From CBDUXP01 sp965371225 [NCBI: uncultured bacterium] (GTDB taxonomy: Bacteria > Abyssobacteria > SURF-5 > CBDUXP01), in the NCBI GenBank assembly GCA_965371225.1, contig CBDUXP010000009.1, forward strand, positions 1 through 64,000: a stretch of 64,000 bases of DNA, given 5' to 3'. A program made the position numbers and the translations under genes. Shown here one piece after another: positions 42,116 through 50,636 of the stretch; position 1 is the stretch's first letter, and the number at the start of each line of letters is the position of its first letter. The notes beneath the pieces are model-generated. The model was not told where the DNA came from. It was given only the letters and a program-made list of their open reading frames with translations, and searched no databases.

Positions 42116-43423
42116 CTACGCGCGGATAGTGGCAGTGGCCTCGCTCCACAGCGCCTGCAGTTCCGCGTATTTCTCGGCCATGAAGCGCGTCAGCAGATCG
42201 TGGACGGTGGCCTCATCCCGGCCGGCGCGTACGGCTTCGGCTTGGGATCGCACCCGCTCCACCGCGGCGTCGGTTTCTTCCTCCCACGTGTGGAAGATGG
42301 CCTGGACCTTGGGCGTGAGGCCGGGAAAATCCACCGCGCAGGCGTCCTGTAACGCCTTGAACTGCCACCACGGTGAGTCGGGAGTGGCCTCGCCCGTGGC
42401 GCGCCCCAGGTCCTTCGGAATCGTCCCGTCGATGAACAGGGGCAGGAAACTGCTCGTGCAGGGCGTGGCCAGGCTCGCCCAGTAGACGGGAATCCGCCCG
42501 GGGTCGGCCGGTAGTTGGGCGATGATGCTCGCGGTGGTGGTGCCGCTGGGGTCCGCGTGCATGCAGATGCTGTAGTAGCTTTCCTGGCTGGGATCGTCCG
42601 CCGCGAATGCGGCGCGGCCGTAGTGATCCCTCAGCGTGCTCCGCAGCCGGGCCGGCGTCACGTGCCCCCGGGTGTCCCCGAGGATGGCCCGGCTCTGCCG
42701 CAACCGCCCCGCGCTGACCACGGGGGGCACCGTCTCCCGGTCGCGGTACGCCGCTTGGAAATCGAAGTGCCCTTCCCCGTCGGCCCAGCCGTTTTCCGCG
42801 GCAAACCCCTCCACTCCGTCGCTCTTGCGCTCCCAGTCCGCAGCGATACACGGCTCGTTCGAGATCGAGTCTACCTCCTGCGCCCGCCGCGCCACCCAGT
42901 GATGGCCGCTCGTTTCCACGATCCAGGCTTGGGACGGGTCACAGATGATGAAGGAATTGTTGTACCGGAAATCCAGGTCCTCGTAGGGTGCCCCCCCCTG
43001 GCCATAGCGCTCCACCAGGTCGGTTATCACCTCTAACGCTTCATCGGCCGTGCGGCCCCGTTCGAGCCCCAGCCGCACCAGGTCCATCCCCAGGAGGCCT
43101 ACGTCAGCGGGATACTGCTTGGTGAAGATCGCCTCATTCCCGATGGCCACCCGATGCTCGTTCAGGCCATGTTCGAATCCCCATAGCCAGTGCGGTTGCG
43201 ATCCGATCGTGGCCGCGGTCGCGGCGACCTGGGGAATCTCGAGGTACTGCGTCCGCAGGGTCTCGCCTGCCGGATACTCCCGGCGCGGGAACTGGCGCAG
43301 GGGCTGCGCCTCCAAGGCTGGGCGGTCACTGTTCTTTGCGAACAGCGTCACACCGGCTGTGGTGGCGGGGGCCAGGGCCACCATCGTGTCGCAACTCAGG
43401 CGATATCGTGGGTGTCGAGACAT
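42116..43423 (-). CDS. Secernin-like C69-family peptidase
   Basis: I chose the ATG at 43423 with GGAGGAG 7 nt upstream; the frame is open further upstream past the start of the divergent gene. The 435-residue protein is an N-terminal-nucleophile hydrolase of the peptidase C69/secernin type: CDTMVALAPATTAGVTLFAK near 11-30 with KNSDRP, the family's typical start, and Cys11 as the probable nucleophile after processing. Motifs HRVAIGNEAIFTK and SFIICDPSQAWIVETSGHHW also fit. C69 enzymes cleave dipeptides. It is divergent from the second VWA-FHA gene (117 nt between starts). Confidence 0.88.
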   Translation of the reverse strand: MSRHPRYRLSCDTMVALAPATTAGVTLFAKNSDRPALEAQPLRQFPRREYPAGETLRTQYLEIPQVAATAATIGSQPHWLWGFEHGLNEHRVAIGNEAIFTKQYPADVGLLGMDLVRLGLERGRTADEALEVITDLVERYGQGGAPYEDLDFRYNNSFIICDPSQAWIVETSGHHWVARRAQEVDSISNEPCIAADWERKSDGVEGFAAENGWADGEGHFDFQAAYRDRETVPPVVSAGRLRQSRAILGDTRGHVTPARLRSTLRDHYGRAAFAADDPSQESYYSICMHADPSGTTTASIIAQLPADPGRIPVYWASLATPCTSSFLPLFIDGTIPKDLGRATGEATPDSPWWQFKALQDACAVDFPGLTPKVQAIFHTWEEETDAAVERVRSQAEAVRAGRDEATVHDLLTRFMAEKYAELQALWSEATATIRA

Positions 43424-43540
43424 GATGAAACTCCTCCGAGGATGGCGCATTGTAGCGTGGGCTGCCGGTGAATGCCGTATACTGCGGCTGTCGGTCCGCG
43501 GGGCATGGGGACGGCGCCGACGCCCGAGAGGCGTGATGGC

Positions 43541-46500
43541 ATGTCCGTGAACGGAGGAGGACATCGGGGAAGGCGCGCCGCGTGGACGCGAGCGCGGCGG
43601 ACCCTTCCGTTCCTGGTCGGACTCCTCGCGGCCTTCCTCCGTCCCGCTCCCTGTGTGGAAGCGGCGCCCCCCTCTCGGGATCTAGTGGTGGTGCTCGACG
43701 TGTCCCGCAGCATGGACGATGCATTCTCCCGGGTCATCGCGAGCCTGGAGGCGTACCTCGCGGACGCGGGGCCCGACGACACCCTGACGTTCAGCACCTT
43801 CGGCGACGGCGTCAAATTCGTCGTGCGCCAGCGGGCCATGCGCCCGAACCCGGAAGTCATCGCCCAACAGGTGCTGCGGACCCTCGCCCCGACGGATCGT
43901 TTTACAAACATCACGTACGCCGTGGACCGGGCCCTGAGCGAACTCATCAGGATGGGACCGGCCGCGGGCCGCCTGCGCGAGTTCATCCTCATAACGGATG
44001 GGAAACACAATCCCCCGCCGGGCAGCCGATTCCCCGTGCCCGCCTTTGAAGATCTATACAGCAAGGCCTCCCGCTTGGAGCCCGGCCAATGGTCGATCCG
44101 GTATCTGGTGCTGGGCAGCGAGTCTGACCCGGATATGACGACCTTCGTGCGGCGGTTCCAGGGTGAGGCCACCATGTTGCAGCACACGTTGGATGCGCGC
44201 TTCCAAAACGACTTGACCGAGACGCTGCGTGGCCCGTGGTTGCCGGCGAGTGTCACCGTGGAGGCTTTCCAAGGGGAGGTGTGGCTGGAGCGGGTCGGGG
44301 CCGAGGCCACGACCGCGGCCGCCGGGGCGCATCTGGTCGAAGGGGATCGGGTGCGGCTCGGTCCGGACGGGTACGCCATGCTCCGCACCGCGGGCGGGGC
44401 CCATTTCGGCCTGAATCCGGATACGCAGTGGGTCCTGGAACAGGCGCGGCGCGATCCTCGGTCGGGACAGGTCCGGGTCCGGGGGGCCGTGCAGCGCGGC
44501 GCCGCATTGGCGACCGGCGCCGACATTCCCATCGTGCAGATTGCGCTCGTAGGGCCGCAAGGCGCGATCCAGACCGCCGAAGGCACGGTGGGCCTGCGCG
44601 TGCTGGAAGAGGACACGGCCGTCGCCGCGACGGAAGCGGGTGCCCAAATGGTCACCTACGCGGCCCGAGGCACGGCCCTGGGCGCTGAGGATCTGCTCCG
44701 CCCCGTCGTCCGGCGTCCCGGCGCGGGACCCCGGGCCGCTCCCCGGGATCCCTACCCCATGCCGACGCCCCCGGAACCGATCCCCGGCGGGGCCTTCAGC
44801 GTGGCGCAATTCCTAGGCGACTGGAGCGCGGCCAACCTGTATGACGTGGAGTGGAAAGCGCTATTCGAAGGTTGGCGCCCCACCCTCGAGACCGGCACGC
44901 CGCTCTCGGCCGTGCCCGGCGCCATCCTGGTGGCGCGGCAGCCGCCGCGGTTGACCGATTTGGTCATCACCGCGGACGGGGAGTTCGAAGGGGACGTGTT
45001 GAGCGACGACGAAAACCTGATCATCCTGCAGACGGAGGCCGGCCTGCGGTACTTCACGCGGAGTTCGGTGGTGGGCGTAAGCTTCGCCGCGTTCCCCCTC
45101 AGCTCCGGCAAGGTGGAGGACATCGTGGGCACGGCGGAGTTCCAGCGCCAGGGCCGGTCAGGTGCGTGGCGCGAGTTGATCGTCGGCACAAAGCTGCGCC
45201 CGGGTGACATGGTGCGGACCGGGGATGCCTCGCGCGTGGTGCTCACCGTCGCCGGACAGGCGGTGGTCTCGGTCAAGGCCAACAGCCTGTTCACGCTGAA
45301 GGATGCGCGCCGCGATAACAGTACCGGCGACGTGCGCGTGCGGGTGGCGCTGGATGCGGGCCAATTGTGGAATGACGTGGGCACGCTCGTCTCGCCCCGC
45401 TCCCGGTACATCGTGGAAACGCCGCAAGCCACCTCGGGAGTTCGGGGCACCGTTTTCACGGTGGTGTACGACGAGGAGGCTGAGGAAACCAAAGTGGCCA
45501 CGGTGGAAGGCGCCGTGCAAGTCATCGAAAAACGGCAGACGCTTCGAGAGATCCAAGTGACTCAGGAGCAGCAGACCACGCTCGAGGAGGCCGAGGACCA
45601 AGAACTGGTCACGGAGACGATTCAAGCGGAGACCGTGTCGGAGTGGCAGGAGCAGGAAGAGGAATTCGACGATCGCCGGGACATCATGGAAGTCGAGTAC
45701 CCGCCCATTCATCGCGAACCCATCCGCGCCCGGCTGCGGTCGAGCCTGCCCGAGCCCCAGCGGGCGGGACGGCTCGTCACGTGGACGGCGACGTATCTCC
45801 CCGACGATGTGGTGGACTACGAGTTCGAATTCGCCCTGCGCGGTGCTGGCACGGACTACGTGTGGGCGGTGGTGCGCGAGTTCGCCCCGGAAGCGGCCTG
45901 GCAGTGGGATACGGGGCGGCAGGATGGGCCAAACCTGGTGCGGGTGCGGGTGCGGCGGGCGGACGGCGAGCCTATGGAAGACGCGACCACCGTCGTCAGC
46001 TACACCATCGCCCCGTCGCGCCTGGGCGCCGTACTGCTCGGCCTGGGAGTGGTGTGGATGATGGCGCTGGTCGGGGGGCTCGCCTTGCAGTTGGTCATTG
46101 GACCCCGCGCCGGCGGGGAGCAGCGCCTCCGGGTGATGGAAGCCCCGCAAGGGTTGCCCTGCACCGTGCTGCCGTTGGCGCCCATGTCCGGCCTCCGGTG
46201 GATTGACGAGGTACGCGTGGGGCGGGCGACGGACCGGGACCTGACGCTGGGCGACGAAATGCTCGCGTCCACCCAATGCCGCGTGCGCCGGCTCCGCTTC
46301 GGCCCCTGGATGCGCACAACCCTCATCATCGAGCCCGGGGCGCCGGTGTTCGTGGACGGCGTGCAGACGGCGCCCGGCCCGCACCGGCTCCGGGCCAACA
46401 CGCGGTTGCGCATGGGCGAGTACGACGTCCGGTATGAGGTGGCCCAAGTCCCCCTCGAGTGCGAGGTGATCTGTCGTGATGGGCGCATCCCGCGCGGGGC

Positions 46501-47128
46501 AGCGCCCAAAGCCGATCTACTCACCACGCGCGTGCTGATTCTCCAGACGCCGGAGCCGGGAATCCCCCCGTACACCCTGCCGTTCAGCGAGATCGAACAC
46601 ATCCGCTGCTACCGGACTCAGGGCGAAGACGATCGGATGCGCGGCAAGCCGGGCAGTGCCACCGTCGGTGGCCCGCTAGTGCGCGTGTGGTTCGCCGACA
46701 GCGGGGAGATGATTACCGGCCGGCTCGAGACGGCCGCGCACGCGGAGGAAGGACGGTTCCGCGTGTACACGGATGAAACGCACCGGCTCGGGTATGTACT
46801 CATCGTCTCGGCCGCGACGAAGAAGATCAAAGTCTTCCCGGACACGGAGCGGCCGCCCACGTTTACCCCAAAGGACCAAGTCGCTGCGGGACGCGGGCGG
46901 CTCGGGCTGAGCGGCGCCGGCCCGACCGCCGTGGGCCAGGCGGATATCGAGAGGTCGATCGAGCGCCTGCACGAAGCCCGGGCCGACACGGCGGACGCCA
47001 CGGCAGCGGCTGGCGAGGACACGCCTTCACCGCCACCTTCCCCTGCGTCGCCCGACGAGCCGAAGCCGGACAAGCCACGACCGGCACCGGACCGGTACGT
47101 CCGGCGCCGCGGCAAACCGCGCATCTAA
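43541..47128 (+). CDS. VWA-FecR-TM-FHA signalling-type protein (2)
   Basis: I used the ATG at 43541 before a signal peptide, since earlier in-frame ATGs (43472, 43505) lead into an atypical N-terminus. The product has 1195 residues. In order: signal peptide; VWA with complete MIDAS (DVSRS at 53-57, RFTNIT, ITDGKHN); a first FecR-like region (about 250-400); a Pro-rich link; a second, clearer FecR domain (GTKLRPGDMVRTGDASRVVL and TPQATSGVRGTVFTVVYDEE); a Glu-rich coiled stretch; one membrane helix (LGLGVVWMMALVGGLALQL); an FHA-like domain (VRVGRATDRDLTLGDEM); a C-terminal beta domain; and a Pro/Asp/Glu tail. It is the larger paralogue of the protein at 38628, with an extra FecR unit. Confidence 0.87.
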   Translation: MSVNGGGHRGRRAAWTRARRTLPFLVGLLAAFLRPAPCVEAAPPSRDLVVVLDVSRSMDDAFSRVIASLEAYLADAGPDDTLTFSTFGDGVKFVVRQRAMRPNPEVIAQQVLRTLAPTDRFTNITYAVDRALSELIRMGPAAGRLREFILITDGKHNPPPGSRFPVPAFEDLYSKASRLEPGQWSIRYLVLGSESDPDMTTFVRRFQGEATMLQHTLDARFQNDLTETLRGPWLPASVTVEAFQGEVWLERVGAEATTAAAGAHLVEGDRVRLGPDGYAMLRTAGGAHFGLNPDTQWVLEQARRDPRSGQVRVRGAVQRGAALATGADIPIVQIALVGPQGAIQTAEGTVGLRVLEEDTAVAATEAGAQMVTYAARGTALGAEDLLRPVVRRPGAGPRAAPRDPYPMPTPPEPIPGGAFSVAQFLGDWSAANLYDVEWKALFEGWRPTLETGTPLSAVPGAILVARQPPRLTDLVITADGEFEGDVLSDDENLIILQTEAGLRYFTRSSVVGVSFAAFPLSSGKVEDIVGTAEFQRQGRSGAWRELIVGTKLRPGDMVRTGDASRVVLTVAGQAVVSVKANSLFTLKDARRDNSTGDVRVRVALDAGQLWNDVGTLVSPRSRYIVETPQATSGVRGTVFTVVYDEEAEETKVATVEGAVQVIEKRQTLREIQVTQEQQTTLEEAEDQELVTETIQAETVSEWQEQEEEFDDRRDIMEVEYPPIHREPIRARLRSSLPEPQRAGRLVTWTATYLPDDVVDYEFEFALRGAGTDYVWAVVREFAPEAAWQWDTGRQDGPNLVRVRVRRADGEPMEDATTVVSYTIAPSRLGAVLLGLGVVWMMALVGGLALQLVIGPRAGGEQRLRVMEAPQGLPCTVLPLAPMSGLRWIDEVRVGRATDRDLTLGDEMLASTQCRVRRLRFGPWMRTTLIIEPGAPVFVDGVQTAPGPHRLRANTRLRMGEYDVRYEVAQVPLECEVICRDGRIPRGAAPKADLLTTRVLILQTPEPGIPPYTLPFSEIEHIRCYRTQGEDDRMRGKPGSATVGGPLVRVWFADSGEMITGRLETAAHAEEGRFRVYTDETHRLGYVLIVSAATKKIKVFPDTERPPTFTPKDQVAAGRGRLGLSGAGPTAVGQADIERSIERLHEARADTADATAAAGEDTPSPPPSPASPDEPKPDKPRPAPDRYVRRRGKPRI

Positions 47129-47140
47129 GGCCGGGGAGTG

Positions 47141-48544
47141 TTAGGCGACCTTCTGGGGTCGCAGGATTTCCATGAACCGGCGGAAGCGGGTCGGCAACTG
47201 GTCCGCCGGATTACGCTCCGCGGGTCGGGCCAGGAGGGTGCTGGCCAAGTGGTCGAAGCACTGGGTCACCGGGCGGCGGGGATAGAGCGCGCTGTACGGG
47301 CGGCGTTTCGCTTCCGCGGCGCGAAACGCCGGTGCGTCCATGAGGAGCCCCCCGAGGTATTCCGGCATGCACTTGGCCGGCCCGTGACTCTTCGAGTTGA
47401 TGCGGGTGTCCACGGCCTTCGCGAGGCGTTGGAACGTTTCCAACCCACCGCGCAGGGAGCGTAACTGGTTGAGCACGACTTTGGGGCGGAACGCGTTGCG
47501 CCGCTTGTAATCCGGAATGGCGTGCGCGCACTCCTCTTCCACGATGCGGTGGCGCGCGAACGCCGCCCGGATGCACCCGAGCGCGCTCAGTAATTCCGTC
47601 GGGGTGGTCACGATGAGCGTCTCATCCGCTGCCAGGGCAAAGTCCAAGACGTTGTGGTGAATGCCCGCCCCCAAGTCCAGCAGCACCACGTCGAACATGC
47701 GGCTGACGGTATTGAAGTTTTTCAGGAAACGGAGGCGCTCGCTGACACTGAGGTTGGCCAAGCGCAGTTCGCCGCTGCGGCTCGGAATGAAGTGGAACCC
47801 GTGCTCGGAGGTGATGATCAGTTGCCGCACTTGCTGCTGATCGTCCAGCGCGTCCAAGAGCGTGTACCGGCCGAAGAGGCCCAGCTTGTTCGAAATGTTG
47901 GCGTTCCCCAAGTCCAGGTCGACCAGCAACGTGCGGCGGTTGTACGTGTTCGCCAGGTGATAGGCCAGGTTGATGGAGAGGTGCGTCTTGCCCACCCCAC
48001 CCTTGTTGGAGCAGATGGCGAACACCTGCGTCTTTGTGCCCAGCTTGTCCAGGCGGAGCGCGGACGCCTCTGCCTCATCTTCCACGGGCAGATCCTGGGC
48101 CACCCGCGCGAACACCTGGAAGTACACGTGGTTGATCGCCCAGAGAATGTCCGACGGGCTGGCCACCACGATGTCCAGCTCATAGAGATCCAGTGGCGTC
48201 AGCTCCTGCAGCGCGAAGAGCGCGAGCGGATCGCCCACGGCGACGATCAACCGATCCCCCTCCCGCCGCACGGGCATGCAGCAGTACCGTTTCGCGATGG
48301 TGATGGGGACCAGGTTCGCCAGCTGGGGGTCCAGTCGCTCCTTCGTCAGCTCGACGAACGGCACATCAAACTGCCGGGCGAGCGTCTCTCCCAGCATGCG
48401 TTCGGAGAGGAGCCCCTGCTCCACGAGCAGCATACCCAGCGGCCGCCGATCCTGCCGCTGCTGCCGCAGGGTGGCATCCAATTGCACCGCATCGATGACG
48501 CCGGAGGCGACGAGGAGTTCCCCGAACCGGATTTTGTCAGACAT
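47141..48544 (-). CDS. MshEN (GspE-N) domain fused to a MinD/ParA-like ATPase
   Basis: This 467-residue protein has two parts. Residues 6-58 hold two copies of the MshEN c-di-GMP-binding motif: RFGELLVASGVIDAVQLDAT at 6-25, continuing LRQQ to Q29, and PLGMLLVEQGLLSERMLGET at 35-54, continuing to Q58. The GspE-N domain runs to about 145. From 173 there is a MinD/ParA ATPase with the deviant Walker A SNKGGVGKT (KGGVGKT 181-187) and VVLLDLGAGIHHNVLDFALA. MshEN domains normally sit on type II secretion or pilus ATPases. Joining one to a MinD-like switch would make ATP-dependent localisation respond to c-di-GMP; this is inference. It is convergent with the VWA-FHA gene (12 nt apart). Confidence 0.9.
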   Translation of the reverse strand: MSDKIRFGELLVASGVIDAVQLDATLRQQRQDRRPLGMLLVEQGLLSERMLGETLARQFDVPFVELTKERLDPQLANLVPITIAKRYCCMPVRREGDRLIVAVGDPLALFALQELTPLDLYELDIVVASPSDILWAINHVYFQVFARVAQDLPVEDEAEASALRLDKLGTKTQVFAICSNKGGVGKTHLSINLAYHLANTYNRRTLLVDLDLGNANISNKLGLFGRYTLLDALDDQQQVRQLIITSEHGFHFIPSRSGELRLANLSVSERLRFLKNFNTVSRMFDVVLLDLGAGIHHNVLDFALAADETLIVTTPTELLSALGCIRAAFARHRIVEEECAHAIPDYKRRNAFRPKVVLNQLRSLRGGLETFQRLAKAVDTRINSKSHGPAKCMPEYLGGLLMDAPAFRAAEAKRRPYSALYPRRPVTQCFDHLASTLLARPAERNPADQLPTRFRRFMEILRPQKVA

Positions 48545-48605
48545 GACACCGCGATCCCGCTCCCGGCAGCGCGGCTACCAGGAGTTTGCGGCGGACACTG
48601 CATAT

Positions 48606-48633
48606 GGTATAGGAGAGCTATGGACTTGGTCAA
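48606..48633 (-). promoter_or_regulatory. Candidate promoter of the MshEN-MinD gene
   Basis: On the minus strand TTGACC (48633-48628) and TATACC (48611-48606) are 16 nt apart, 60-90 nt upstream of the ATG at 48544, within an AT-rich island. Confidence 0.45.
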
Positions 48634-48638
48634 TCACA

Positions 48639-48651
48639 CAATATGTTGTAG
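48639..48651 (+). repeat. CAATATGTTGTAG motif, copy 1
   Basis: This 13-mer lies in the AT-rich divergent region. The related CAATATCTGCTAG occurs at 50465-50477 and the reverse complement CTATATGTTGTAG at 50504-50516. All three copies flank the small gene group between the MinD fusion and fliQ, so they may bind one regulator. Confidence 0.4.
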
Positions 48652-48809
48652 CAGAGAGCAGTCGCCTCCAGACCCGCATCACTAGCAACTTCCTGCCGGC
48701 CGCCGGGCAGGCGCGAACATCTTGTATATTGCGGCTTTGCTGGTGTGGTACCGCACCAGTGCGCCGAACAGTCTTCGCTGGCGGCTGCCCCCGATTCCAC
48801 GCGTTCCGT

Positions 48810-49757
48810 ATGTCTGCACACTCACACTCGCGCCGCAGCGCCGACACGGAGTTCGCGGTCGCGGAAGAGCTCCACCTCTCGTGGCAGGACCTCACCGAAG
48901 CGGGCAGCCTGAAAATGCGCGAGGTGCTGAAGTACTGCTCGCGTGCAGAGTCCGTTCTCTGGCGCACCGAGTTTGACGGCGAGAGTTTCTGGAAGCGCAG
49001 CGGCCAGCTCATCCCCGTCTTCTACATGGACGTGCAGGTGAGTCCCGGCCGCGTGTCCACGGGCACGCCCGTCCACGTGAGCCACGCGCGGCGCTTTGGG
49101 AAGCAGGCGGATGACAGCGGGCGTGTGGCCCGCCTGGTGAGCCACGCCGATTCGTGTATCGAGGGGACGGCGCAGGACGGCAGCCAATTCGAGGTGGCCC
49201 GGCTCGCGAGCTACGGGTTCTTCGTCCGCCGGGACGCCCCGCCCGAGCGGCGTCGGGTGAAGCGCCTGCATCCGGCGTTGAACTTGACCCCGGTTCCCCG
49301 GCGCGTCATCGATGTCCCCACGGTGGATGACCTGCGGGTCGCCCCCACGCAGTGGAGCCCGGTGCCCATGGCGGGGCGCTTCGGGCTGGTGCAAGACGCC
49401 GAGCCGCAGCTGTGGCTGTTCAGCGATACGGATCCCAACGGCCACGTCCACTCCATGGCCTACGTGGCGCGCGCCGAGGAATTCGCGCTGACGGCCCTGG
49501 GCCGCCGCGAAATCCGGATCCCGCGCTACTATCCGCGTAGCGCCAAGGTGTTATTCCGCCGGCCCTGCCACAATGGGGACGCGTACTTCCGGTCCGGTCA
49601 CTTCTTCCGGGCGCCGGCCCGGGACGCGTACCTTTTTGTCGGCGCGTTCTATCCCCAGGAGCCGGGCCCCGGCGGTGCGGATATCGGTCGACGGCCCGCT
49701 GTCTTGGTGCAACTGGAGATCGCGCGCCGGCCCGACGCGCCGGCCGGGATCCGGTAG
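48810..49757 (+). CDS. Hotdog-like protein of unknown function
   Basis: The first credible start is the ATG at 48810, though no Shine-Dalgarno is visible; an open frame runs further upstream through the divergent region without a better start. The 315-residue protein has a DTDPNGHVHSMAYVARAEEF segment near 209-228, like the DxNGHVNNxxY helix of 4HBT thioesterases. The N-terminal half (about 30-140) could be a second hotdog unit, giving a double-hotdog protein similar in plan to LnmK-type enzymes. Substrate unknown. It stands between the signalling genes and the flagellar cluster. Confidence 0.65.
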   Translation: MSAHSHSRRSADTEFAVAEELHLSWQDLTEAGSLKMREVLKYCSRAESVLWRTEFDGESFWKRSGQLIPVFYMDVQVSPGRVSTGTPVHVSHARRFGKQADDSGRVARLVSHADSCIEGTAQDGSQFEVARLASYGFFVRRDAPPERRRVKRLHPALNLTPVPRRVIDVPTVDDLRVAPTQWSPVPMAGRFGLVQDAEPQLWLFSDTDPNGHVHSMAYVARAEEFALTALGRREIRIPRYYPRSAKVLFRRPCHNGDAYFRSGHFFRAPARDAYLFVGAFYPQEPGPGGADIGRRPAVLVQLEIARRPDAPAGIR

Positions 49758-49786
49758 GCCCGGCGCCCCGCGGGCGTGCGGTGGGG

Positions 49787-50077
49787 CTACGCGGGGGCGC
49801 CCTGGTCCGGCGGGGGGGCGGGCACATCGTCGATGGTCAACTGGTTGTGCTCGGGCCCCTGCAATTCCCGCACCCGCTCCTGCTTGAGAAACGACAGGTA
49901 ATCCTCCACCTGGCGGTTGTGCTTCGCCAATTGCCCGAGGGCCGCGTCAAGCGTGTCCTCCAACTGCTCCAGGGCCCCGGCTGTCGAGCCGGTGGCATCC
50001 GCTTCGCTCGGTTCTCCGAGCGCGGCTGGGATGGGAGCGGGATCGGCGGGCGTGCCGGGCGGCGGATTCGCGGTCAT
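49787..50077 (-). CDS. Small coiled-coil protein
   Basis: This 96-residue protein has Pro/Ala-rich ends and a central helical, probably coiled segment (LEQLEDTLDAALGQLAKHNR, about 35-54). Its ATG overlaps the stop of the membrane gene at 50074 (ATGA), so the two are coupled. Family not recognised. The pairing with a small membrane protein next to flagellar genes suggests a two-part complex, but nothing proves it. Confidence 0.6.
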   Translation of the reverse strand: MTANPPPGTPADPAPIPAALGEPSEADATGSTAGALEQLEDTLDAALGQLAKHNRQVEDYLSFLKQERVRELQGPEHNQLTIDDVPAPPPDQGAPA

Positions 50078-50364
50078 CGCTTCCTTTTTTTCTTCTTGCG
50101 CTGCGGTTCGGGCAGCGGTGTGTCCACGGCCGCTTGCAGCTTCTCGCCGAACGCCGCATTGCGCCTGCCGTAGTAGAGCAGGATGCCCACATACGTTCCC
50201 GCCGACAGGGCGAGCACCAGGATGCGCAGGAAGATGGTGGGCACCGACGGCGTGCCGCCGCTGACCGAGTCGACCGCGAACACGGAAAAGACCACGATAG
50301 CCACGGCCCCGAGGGCGAGGGCGACGCCCGTGACGAGGAATTTGCGGTTCTCCATGGCCTGCAT
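50074..50364 (-). CDS. Small two-helix membrane protein
   Basis: This protein of 96 residues (93 if the ATG at 50355 is used) has two membrane helices (about 10-30 and 44-64) and a very basic tail (KKKKRKR). It is encoded directly before the coiled-coil protein. Family not recognised. The tail faces the cytoplasm by the positive-inside rule. It is divergent from the flagellar operon across an AT-rich spacer. Confidence 0.65.
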   Translation of the reverse strand: MQAMENRKFLVTGVALALGAVAIVVFSVFAVDSVSGGTPSVPTIFLRILVLALSAGTYVGILLYYGRRNAAFGEKLQAAVDTPLPEPQRKKKKRKR

Positions 50365-50464
50365 CAGGGGATCACAGCGGGACTGGCGGCACCATCCGGC
50401 ATTCTAAGATGGGGATGGCTGGCTGTCAAAGCGCTATATTTAGCGTCTAGCATTTCTCCGACCA

Positions 50465-50516
50465 CAATATCTGCTAGCATCTTGATGTTCCATTTACTAT
50501 ACACTACAACATATAG
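50465..50516. repeat. CAATATNTNNTAG motif, copies 2 and 3
   Basis: CAATATCTGCTAG (50465-50477) and, inverted, CTACAACATATAG (50504-50516). The latter shares the 11-mer ATATGTTGTAG with copy 1 at 48641-48651 on the opposite strand. The pair is arranged like an operator upstream of the flagellar promoter. Confidence 0.4.
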
Positions 50517-50537
50517 TATGGAAACCCGCATTATGCT

Positions 50538-50566
50538 TTGACTTACACACTATATGATGGTACCCT
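50538..50566 (+). promoter_or_regulatory. Candidate promoter of the flagellar operon
   Basis: TTGACT (50538-50543), a 17-nt spacer that contains TATATG, and TACCCT (50561-50566), about 70 nt before the fliQ start. The same -35/-10 pair and spacing (TTGACA-17-TACCCT) is found before the catabolic operon at 22240. Confidence 0.45.
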
Positions 50567-50636
50567 GGTTTTGCGGCCCCCCGGGGAGGCGACAGCGAGC
50601 CCACCTGACGGTCGGGTGCGGGAGAGAGGTAGCGGG

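Larger units (their letters stand above)
50365..50636. other. AT-rich divergent regulatory region
   Basis: This 272-nt spacer between the small membrane gene and fliQ is strikingly AT-rich for the window. It holds the motif copies at 50465-50477 and 50504-50516, an ACTATA/TATAGT inverted repeat around 50497-50518 and the candidate promoter at 50538-50566. No sigma-54 (GG-N10-GC) site was found. Confidence 0.55.
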
